Source: DATJHM01 sp035493895 (GTDB lineage: Bacteria > Chloroflexota > Ktedonobacteria > Ktedonobacterales > Ktedonobacteraceae). Taken from it: a stretch of DNA of 11,743 nucleotides. Positions within the stretch are counted from its first letter, which is position 1. Every line of letters begins with the position of its first letter. This document shows positions 6,956 through 11,743 of this stretch, in pieces. A model generated the notes under the pieces. That model was given only the letters and a program-made list of their open reading frames with translations. It had not been told where the DNA came from and did not search any database. Both the position numbers and the translations under genes were made by a program. The stretch is taken from NCBI GenBank assembly GCA_035493895.1, contig DATJHM010000338.1, forward strand, positions 1-11,743, read 5' to 3'.

Positions 6956-7870
6956 TTATCTCACTGCTTCCTGTTTCACGACGTTTACGCTTTCTTTCTC
7001 TTGATACGCGACGACGTTCCTGTCGGTGGCAGATGCTGGTTCTCGTCTGCGGCTTCCCTTCCCCTGCCACATGGGCGAGAGGAGACGGACCGGCAGATAC
7101 ACGGCAAATGAGATGGTCGCCAGGTAGAAGCTGACGGGCCAGCTACCATCTTGAAATTCAAAGGCCATGATGATGCTGAACCAGATGTACACGACTCCTA
7201 ATCCGCAGGCGAGCAGCAACGCCCAGGCTGGACGATGGAAGATGCGGCTGGCGGTGGCGGCTGGTCCGACCAGGAGCGTGAAGAGCAGCAAGGCTCCGAC
7301 AATCTGGATCGAAATAGAGATGGTGATGGCGAGTAGGACCATGAAGGTGACGGCGATAAGGCGCATCGGTACGCCGCGCGCATCGGCGACCTCCGGATCG
7401 AACGAGCTGAATAAGAGCGGACGAAAGAGGAACAGGAGCGCTGCGAAAACGAGACAACTCCAGATAATGCTGCTCAGCGCATCCCCCTGACTGACTCCGA
7501 GAATGGTGCCGAAGAGAATGCTATAGACCCGCTCGGCATACCCGGAATAGAGCGAGAGGAACATCAATCCCAGACCCAGCGCGAATGTCATAATTACGCC
7601 AATCGTGATGTCGCGCTCGCCCACTTTTTTGCCGAGCAGGGCGATCCCTACGCCCGCGCCGATCGTGAAGACAAAGAGTCCATAGACGGGTGCAATCCCG
7701 AGCATGACCGCTCCGGCCGCTCCGGCAAAGGCGATATTTGGCAGTGCATGACCGGCGAAGCTCAACCCGCGCACAATCAGAAAGTAGCCGATGAAGGCTG
7801 CGATCACTGCGGTGCAGGTGCCTGCGATCAGTGCATTCTGTATAAATTGATAGCTGAGTGCATCGAACAT
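6956..7870 (-). CDS. metal ABC transporter permease, ABC-3 family (first subunit)
   Basis: A 304-residue membrane protein that moves Zn or Mn across the cytoplasmic membrane together with the ATPase encoded at 7896-8675. Visible family marks are IQNALIAGTCTAVIAAFIGYF near the N terminus, SFAGHALPNIAFAGAAGAV near 37-55, a long hydrophobic pair around TFALGLGLMFLSLYSG, FGTILGVSQGD near 119-129, and the coupling segment DPEVADARGVP. These are followed by a GALLLFTLLVGPAATASRI helix. The hydrophilic C-terminal tail of about 40 residues is unusually long and rich in charged residues. AAGGGA lies about six bases before the ATG at 7870, and 25 bp separate it from the ATPase stop. Confidence 0.9.
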   Translation of the reverse strand: MFDALSYQFIQNALIAGTCTAVIAAFIGYFLIVRGLSFAGHALPNIAFAGAAGAVMLGIAPVYGLFVFTIGAGVGIALLGKKVGERDITIGVIMTFALGLGLMFLSLYSGYAERVYSILFGTILGVSQGDALSSIIWSCLVFAALLFLFRPLLFSSFDPEVADARGVPMRLIAVTFMVLLAITISISIQIVGALLLFTLLVGPAATASRIFHRPAWALLLACGLGVVYIWFSIIMAFEFQDGSWPVSFYLATISFAVYLPVRLLSPMWQGKGSRRREPASATDRNVVAYQEKESVNVVKQEAVR

Positions 7871-7895
7871 GATGATCCCTTTCGCCTGCTGTGCG

Positions 7896-8675
7896 CTACG
7901 TCTCTGCCCCTACCACAAAGAGCCTCCCCAGGGCTTGTACAACTTCGACCGGCGAGTTATAGAGACTGCTGAGTGTCGCGCTGGTGATCACTTCCTCGGG
8001 TGTGCCGATCGTGCAGCGCGCATTCGCCATATAGAGAACGCGGTCGATCACCGGCAGAAGCGGATTAATATCGTGTGTCACCAGCAGCACCGTGATGTTA
8101 CGTGCACGGCAGACGCTGGCGATGAGACTGACAATTTCCTGTCCCCGGCTGATATCCAGATTGTTCAACGGTTCGTCGAGCAAGAGCAGGCGAGGATTGG
8201 TAATGAGCGCCTGCGCGATCAGTAAACGCTGCTGCTCACCCCCTGAGAGCTGCCCCACCGGAGCATCGGCAAACTCCAGCGCGCCCACCTCATCCAGGGC
8301 CATATCGATGACGCTCTTGCGGTTTTTTGAGGGCCAGCCCGGCCCCCAGTGGTGACCATCCAGCCCGAAGCCGACCACGTCGCGCGCCCTCAAGGCCAGA
8401 TCGGCCTCGAGCACACGGTGTTGTGGCGCATAACCGATGGCGCTATTCCCGCGTCGGGGGGGACGACCCAGCACGTGGACCGTGCCCGCGCTGGCTTTGA
8501 TCAGCCCGAGCAGCAGTTTGAGCAGGGTGCTTTTCCCTGCACCGTTTGGACCAAGGATCGCAATAAGCTCTCCCGCATGCACTGTCAGGTTCATATTCTC
8601 CTGAATCGTGCGTCCCCCCAGTTTTATGGTGACCTCTTCCAGGCTGATCACGGCCTTTCCGCTGCTTTCTTCCAC
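7896..8675 (-). CDS. metal ABC transporter ATP-binding protein (ZnuC/MntB-like)
   Basis: The 259-residue ATPase that powers the transporter; it sits on the cytoplasmic face and docks on the two permeases. All the ABC motifs are intact: Walker A GPNGAGKST (42-50), Q-loop glutamine at 85 in YAPQ, signature LSGGEQQR (143-150), Walker B LLLLDEP (163-169) and the switch histidine at 201 in VTHD. Its overall pattern and neighbours place it among metal-specific ATPases. A GTG at 8675 is the best start, with AAGGA about 11 bases upstream just after the stop codon of the binding-protein gene, 19 bp away. This close spacing indicates co-transcription with the genes on both sides. Confidence 0.92.
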   Translation of the reverse strand: MEESSGKAVISLEEVTIKLGGRTIQENMNLTVHAGELIAILGPNGAGKSTLLKLLLGLIKASAGTVHVLGRPPRRGNSAIGYAPQHRVLEADLALRARDVVGFGLDGHHWGPGWPSKNRKSVIDMALDEVGALEFADAPVGQLSGGEQQRLLIAQALITNPRLLLLDEPLNNLDISRGQEIVSLIASVCRARNITVLLVTHDINPLLPVIDRVLYMANARCTIGTPEEVITSATLSSLYNSPVEVVQALGRLFVVGAET

Positions 8676-8694
8676 TGCGCTCGTTTTCCTTCCC

Positions 8695-9612
8695 CTATTT
8701 CCCCAGAGCCTGTTCCAACTGGTTGAGCTGACCCAGCATCCAGGTCTGGTAGGTTTTGCCAGCAGGCATAGTCTCGGTTACTGGTACGATAGGGATATGT
8801 TGTGCTTTTGCGTCACTCTGCAAAGTATCCGTGAACTTCGATGCCGTCTGTTCATTATAGATTAAGACTTTGATCTGGTGCTGATTAATTTGATCTTCCG
8901 CCGTGGCAACCGCAGATGCCGACGGATCATTTCCCTCGGCCATCGCCTTCTGAAATGCCTCAGGTGTTTTGACATTCAGCCCCATTGGCCCTGTCTGATA
9001 CTGATAAATGGTCTCGGTTAAGCCGACCGGTGTGCCCTGGTATTTATTTTTAATCTCATTGATTTTCTGCTGAATCTGTTGCAACGACTGTTTGAAGGTC
9101 TGTAGATTGTTATCATACTCGGTAGCGTGGCTGCTGTCCAGCGCTGTAAGTTTGGCCGCAATCGCTGTCGCAATCGTTTCTGCGTTCTCATAACTGTACC
9201 AGACGTGTTCATTGTCAGGAATTTTGACGGTGGCGAGATTGAAACCGGTCAGGACCTGACGATTATTATTGGGCGTGCTGGCAATCAGCCGGTCCATCCA
9301 ATCGTCGTACCCGCCCCCATTTTCGATGACCAGATTGGCGGTCCCGACTGCTTTTGCATACCGCGGATTCGCTTCAAACGTATGTGGATCAATGTTCGGA
9401 TCAGAAATAATACTGGTAACGTTGACATAACGACCGCCAATCTGGCTGGCGATGTTTCCATAAAAATTTTCAGCGGCCACGACGTTGATTTTCGCCGCAG
9501 TAGATGCTGTCGTTGGACTATCGGTATTCCCGCAGGCACTCAATAAAAAAGCGCTCATTATGCAAAAGAGCAAGAACCCTGTCATACTCTTTAAATGTCT
9601 TCTGAAAAACAC
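8695..9612 (-). CDS. metal ABC transporter substrate-binding lipoprotein, cluster A-I (ZnuA/PsaA-like)
   Basis: A 305-residue extracytoplasmic lipoprotein that captures the metal and hands it to the permeases. The signal peptide has positive residues RRHLK, a hydrophobic core and the lipobox LLSAC with lipidated Cys27. The likely metal ligands are His77 in DPHTFE, His136 in NEHVWYS, Glu200 in GLTETIY and Glu280 in VTETMPAG. Mn-type proteins such as PsaA use His-His-Glu-Asp, whereas Zn-type ZnuA uses three His and has a His-rich loop, which is missing here. The metal is therefore uncertain. The helix linking the lobes includes QKINEIKNKYQGT (181-193). The GTG at 9612 is preferred over the ATG at 9587 because it supplies the charged n-region; it has GGGGGAAA upstream. 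It is the first gene of the transporter operon. Confidence 0.9.
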   Translation of the reverse strand: MFFRRHLKSMTGFLLFCIMSAFLLSACGNTDSPTTASTAAKINVVAAENFYGNIASQIGGRYVNVTSIISDPNIDPHTFEANPRYAKAVGTANLVIENGGGYDDWMDRLIASTPNNNRQVLTGFNLATVKIPDNEHVWYSYENAETIATAIAAKLTALDSSHATEYDNNLQTFKQSLQQIQQKINEIKNKYQGTPVGLTETIYQYQTGPMGLNVKTPEAFQKAMAEGNDPSASAVATAEDQINQHQIKVLIYNEQTASKFTDTLQSDAKAQHIPIVPVTETMPAGKTYQTWMLGQLNQLEQALGK

Positions 9613-9659
9613 GGACGATGTTTCCCCCTGTGCGCGAATAATTTGTAAACATGTATAAT

Positions 9660-9723
9660 GATACCATATCTCTTTAGAGAGAATAGCACAGGCAACACCT
9701 TGTTGTCAATGAGATACCATCTC
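9660..9723 (-). promoter_or_regulatory. transporter operon promoter flanked by repeated dyads
   Basis: On the minus strand TTGACA (9704-9709, perfect) and TATTCT (9680-9685) are 18 bp apart. Transcription would start near 9673, about 60 bases before the GTG at 9612. Two related dyads flank the promoter: GATA-CCA-TATC (9660-9670, at the start site) and GAGAT-ACC-ATCTC (9711-9723, just upstream of the -35). Both contain GATACCAT and are 53 bp apart. Their placement suits repressor operators, possibly for the Fur-type protein of the locus. That link is inference, because the dyad at the repressor's own promoter looks different. Confidence 0.55.
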
Positions 9724-9730
9724 AATATGC

Positions 9731-9773
9731 GAGAGATTTTCACAATACCGCAAAATTGTGAAATAGTTCTCTC
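9731..9773. promoter_or_regulatory. 43-bp imperfect dyad upstream of the transporter promoter
   Basis: TTTCACAAT (9738-9746) and ATTGTGAAA (9755-9763) are perfect inverted repeats around eight bases. GAGAGA (9731-9736) and TCTCTC (9768-9773) extend the symmetry outward. The neighbouring A-run lies on the wrong side to make it a terminator for either strand, so an operator or cruciform site is more likely. Confidence 0.45.
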
Positions 9774-9870
9774 TGGACAAAAAAATCTGTAGAGACGCTG
9801 CTTGTCCTGTATCCAAAATGCATCAACCATGAGGCACACGGGCCGACCGGATCGCCCTGGCAATGGGGTG

Positions 9871-9921
9871 CATATGGTTGCTTGATGCCGATCCGCGTCC
9901 TCCCCCCCGGCCATCTCGCCC
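9871..9921. repeat. diverged copy of the 63-bp GC-rich repeat
   Basis: The order GATGCCGATCCGCG, a C-rich run, GGCCATCTCGCCC matches the tandem unit at 11-245 (TTATGCCGGTCCGCGG...GGCCATCTCGCCCC). The outer part is more diverged. Confidence 0.75.
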
Positions 9922-9940
9922 ATCCGCAGAGGTAGGGGAT

Positions 9941-9952
9941 GCGGTTTATCCC
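9941..9952. repeat. left 12-bp target-site duplication
   Basis: GCGGTTTATCCC directly precedes the left terminal inverted repeat and is copied exactly at 10100-10111. Confidence 0.85.
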
Positions 9953-10099
9953 AATACCGTTCAAAGAATGAGAATCTGAGCTCAGAGAGATTGCACGAGA
10001 AGGTTCTCTATAGCGTGCAATTGGTCTTGCCTTGGGGCCTGCAAGGCTCATTCGTGTGAGCCAAACGCAGACCTCCATTGCCCTTATTTGAACGGTATT
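9953..10099. mobile_element. 147-bp MITE-like non-autonomous insertion
   Basis: The ends AATACCGTTCAAA (9953-9965) and TTTGAACGGTATT (10087-10099) are perfect 13-bp inverted repeats, with weaker matching continuing inward. The element is flanked on both sides by the identical 12-mer GCGGTTTATCCC. Joining the flanks at one copy gives an uninterrupted sequence. Inside there is no credible gene, but strong structure: TCTGAGCTCAGA is a 12-bp palindrome (9975-9986), and TTGCACG/CGTGCAA (9991-9997 and 10014-10020) encloses GAGAA-GG-TTCTC. A 12-bp duplication fits IS4-family transposases (duplications of about 9-13 bp), so a transposase elsewhere in the genome may move it. The parent family is inference. 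Confidence 0.8.
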
Positions 10100-10111
10100 G
10101 CGGTTTATCCC
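10100..10111. repeat. right 12-bp target-site duplication
   Basis: GCGGTTTATCCC directly follows the right terminal inverted repeat and is identical to 9941-9952. Confidence 0.85.
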
Positions 10112-10116
10112 ATCCC

Positions 10117-10144
10117 AGGCGGCCCCCACCGACCACCTTGCCCG
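10117..10144. repeat. degraded remnant of the GC-rich repeat core
   Basis: GGCGGCCCCCACCGACCACC followed by TTGCCCG resembles the core of the 63-bp unit (GCGGCCCCCCCGGCCATCTCGCCC) with several substitutions. It is the weakest copy in the window. Confidence 0.4.
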
Positions 10145-10197
10145 TCCACGAACCCTTTCCGCCATCGATTGAAATGGGAGGTCAAACTGAATTTCGG

Positions 10198-10295
10198 TTA
10201 ATGCATATTGATCGCGCTTGATGCCGATCCGCGTCCCCCTCCCCCGGCCATCTCGCCCCTACGTAGAATGATTGCGCCTTCTGCCGATCCGCTGG
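10198..10295. repeat. two diverged GC-rich repeat copies in tandem
   Basis: The first copy (10198-10260) follows the 63-bp unit almost throughout: TTAATGCATATTGA, then CGCTTGATGCCGATCCGCG, a C-rich run and GGCCATCTCGCCCC. A second, partial copy (about 10267-10295) repeats ATTGCGCCTTCTGCCGATCC. GCCGATCCGC begins at 10223 and 10283, a 60-bp period. The second copy runs into the promoter of the aldo/keto reductase. Confidence 0.75.
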
Positions 10296-10301
10296 ATCTT
10301 G

Positions 10302-10307
10302 TATAAT
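10302..10307 (+). promoter_or_regulatory. -10 element of the aldo/keto reductase
   Basis: TATAAT is a perfect -10 about 50 bp before the start codon. No good -35 lies at the normal distance, and that position falls inside the partial repeat copy, so the promoter may be weak or activator-dependent. Confidence 0.5.
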
Positions 10308-10357
10308 TTATGTATATCCAATCATAAAGATAGAATCCTGAAAGGATGAAGTACCGA

Positions 10358-11374
10358 ATGAAAATCAAACGACTTGGTGGCACAGGTCTCCATGTGAGTG
10401 AGGTTTGTCTGGGCACCATGACATTTGGCATCCAGGCCGATGAAGCAACCGCTTTTCGCATTATGGATGTTGCCGATGAGGCGGGTGTGACATTTTTTGA
10501 TACCGCCGATGTCTATCCGCTCGGTTCCGATCCACATGAAGTAGGTGCCACGGAAGTCATTGTTGGCAAATGGCTTCACGAACGTCAGGCCCGCGAACGC
10601 ATTGTGCTGGCAACGAAGTGCGCTGGCGCGATGGGACCGGGACGCAATGAGCGTGGCTTGAGCCGCAAGCACGTCATCGCGGCCTGTGATCAGAGCCTGC
10701 GCCGCCTGAAGACCGATTATATCGATCTTTATCAGGTCCACTCCCCCGATCTGGAGACGCCCATTGAGGAGACTCTGGATGCGTTGAATGATCTGGTTCA
10801 TGCTGGTAAGGTGCGCTATATTGGCTGCTCTAATTACCTTGCCTGGCAGCTTGCCGACGCCTACTGGACCAGCACTATGCGTGGTCTGGCGCGCTTCGTC
10901 AGTGTGCAGCCGCGCTACAATATCCTGTTCCGCATGATTGAGGATGAAGTGCTGCCTTTCTGTAAAGCCCATGATATCGGGGCAATCGTCTACAATCCTC
11001 TGGCCGGTGGTATGCTCACGGGACGTTACCGTGCGCAGGGGATCGGGGAAGTCAAGCAGGGGACGCGTTTCGGTCTGAAAAATAGCGGTGAGATGTATCG
11101 TCGCCGTTACTGGAAAGATGCGGCGTTTGACGCCGTGAACCAACTGGGGCAATTTTTTGAGCCGCGCGACAAGAGCCTCACGCATGTTGCCCTGGCCTGG
11201 GTCCTGGCGCAACCAGCGGTTACCAGTGCCATCGTAGGTGCCAGCAAGCCCGAACAATTGACGGATAGCCTGCAAGGTATCTCGCTTGAGCTGAATGCTG
11301 AAGAGATGCAGGCCTGTAACCAGATCTGGTATCAGCTTCCTCGTGAGCAGGATCCGACCATCGCTCGACGCTAA
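10358..11374 (+). CDS. aldo/keto reductase
   Basis: A cytoplasmic NADPH-dependent oxidoreductase of 338 residues with the TIM-barrel fold, which reduces aldehydes or ketones to alcohols; the natural substrate is unknown. The catalytic tetrad is complete: Asp48 and Tyr53 (FFDTADVY), Lys87 (LATK) and His128 (DLYQVHSPD). Family landmarks are the LGGTGLHVSEVCLGTMTFG opening, KVRYIGCSN near 151-159, SVQPRYNIL, YNPLAGGMLTGRY and the cofactor-binding AIVGASKPEQL near the C terminus, as in YajO/GSP69-type enzymes. I chose the ATG at 10358 because AAAGGA (10341-10346) would be almost on top of the alternative ATG at 10346, and the protein then starts at the usual family position. It has its own promoter and an intrinsic terminator, so it is transcribed alone. 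Confidence 0.92.
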   Translation: MKIKRLGGTGLHVSEVCLGTMTFGIQADEATAFRIMDVADEAGVTFFDTADVYPLGSDPHEVGATEVIVGKWLHERQARERIVLATKCAGAMGPGRNERGLSRKHVIAACDQSLRRLKTDYIDLYQVHSPDLETPIEETLDALNDLVHAGKVRYIGCSNYLAWQLADAYWTSTMRGLARFVSVQPRYNILFRMIEDEVLPFCKAHDIGAIVYNPLAGGMLTGRYRAQGIGEVKQGTRFGLKNSGEMYRRRYWKDAAFDAVNQLGQFFEPRDKSLTHVALAWVLAQPAVTSAIVGASKPEQLTDSLQGISLELNAEEMQACNQIWYQLPREQDPTIARR

Positions 11375-11423
11375 GTTAAAAAGAAGCCAGTTCGCGACGG
11401 AAATTTATCGTCCAAAAAGAGAG

Positions 11424-11451
11424 CCAGCCCGACATACGGGCTGGTTTTTTT
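11424..11451 (+). terminator. intrinsic terminator of the aldo/keto reductase
   Basis: CCAGCCCG, loop ACATA and CGGGCTGG form a perfect 8-bp GC-rich stem followed by seven Ts (11445-11451), 49 bp after the stop codon. Confidence 0.93.
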
Positions 11452-11584
11452 GTCTCTTCAACTATGCCGGGTAGGTACATCATAACGATAAGATGGAACA
11501 TATCTGTCTGCTGTTGAGGAACTGCTGGCGTAATAAAGAGAAAGGAGCCTTAACGTTAAAGAAAAGAAAGGAAGGTAGCCTACT

Positions 11585-11743
11585 ATGCCATTCATGCTAG
11601 TCCGGCATAGAGTTGCGGACTATTCGACGTGGAAACCTGAGTTTGATGAGCATGGTATTACGCGCAAGAGTTACGGCTCCATGAGTGAGCAACTCTTTCG
11701 CAACGCCGACGACCAGAACGAATGCATCATGCTATTCGAATGG
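11585..11743 (+). CDS. small dimeric alpha-beta-barrel-like protein, cut by the window end
   Basis: The first 53 residues of a small cytoplasmic protein; the gene continues past the window. The start MPFMLVRHRVADYSTWKPEF and the later LFRNADD and IMLFEW segments resemble the ferredoxin-like, dimeric alpha-beta-barrel families (antibiotic biosynthesis monooxygenase or cyclase-like), whose members are about 100 residues long. In these families the first strand leads into a helix marked by a W-K-P pattern, as here. AAGGAAGG at 11568-11575 lies nine bases before the ATG. The 133-bp stretch before it shows no clear promoter. The exact function is unknown. Confidence 0.7.
   Translation, partial: MPFMLVRHRVADYSTWKPEFDEHGITRKSYGSMSEQLFRNADDQNECIMLFEW

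Noticed and set aside
9731..9773. Rex-type operator or intrinsic terminator
   Set aside because: Rex sites have the opposite half-site order (TTGTGAA first), and the A/T-run lies on the wrong side for termination on either strand.
9740..10165. Minus-strand open frame across the MITE-like insertion
   Set aside because: It spans the insertion and its flanking repeats, has no recognisable domain and is not confined to the element.
10322..11275. Long minus-strand open frame of 317 codons
   Set aside because: It is the mirror of the aldo/keto reductase, whose catalytic residues are all intact, and the composition looks non-coding.

Overview
The window looks like part of a moderately GC-rich bacterial chromosome with ordinary single genes set between repeat-rich spacers. 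A member of Chloroflexota, class Ktedonobacteria, is my best guess. It rests on general resemblance (a secreted DUF3494 protein, a baeRF protein, abundant dispersed repeats and insertion-derived sequences) and cannot be proven from the sequence alone. I see no rRNA, tRNA, CRISPR array, phage gene or transposase gene.

Layout. Positions 1-330 hold a 63-bp tandem repeat array followed by a separate pair of 27-bp repeats. Next come a class I SAM-dependent methyltransferase (508-1323, +) with its own promoter, and a convergent baeRF family 3 gene (1532-2704, -) ending at a strong intrinsic terminator. Divergent from that gene is a secreted DUF3494 (ice-binding-like) protein (3031-4185, +). It is followed by a shortened or diverged heparinase II/III-like toroid protein (4376-5494, +).

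The centre (5511-9612, all -) is a metal-ion uptake locus. Its transcription order is substrate-binding lipoprotein, ATPase, two paralogous ABC-3 permeases, and then a Fur-family repressor with its own promoter. The first four genes are tightly spaced and form one operon. The repressor probably senses the transported metal and shuts the system off, and dyad symmetries lie at both promoters. The metal (Zn or Mn) cannot be settled: the binding protein shows a His-His-Glu-Glu set and no His-rich loop.

Positions 9613-10357 contain no gene. They hold the operon promoter, several dyads, diverged copies of the same GC-rich repeat seen at the left edge, and a clear 147-bp non-coding insertion. The insertion has perfect 13-bp terminal inverted repeats and a perfect 12-bp flanking direct repeat, so it looks like a MITE. 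On the right is an aldo/keto reductase (10358-11374, +) with an intrinsic terminator. The window ends inside a small protein (11585 onward, +) that probably belongs to a dimeric alpha-beta-barrel family.

The most unusual items are the MITE-like insertion, the GC-rich repeat family that recurs at both ends, the diverged heparinase-like gene, and an in-frame open but startless stretch upstream of the baeRF gene.
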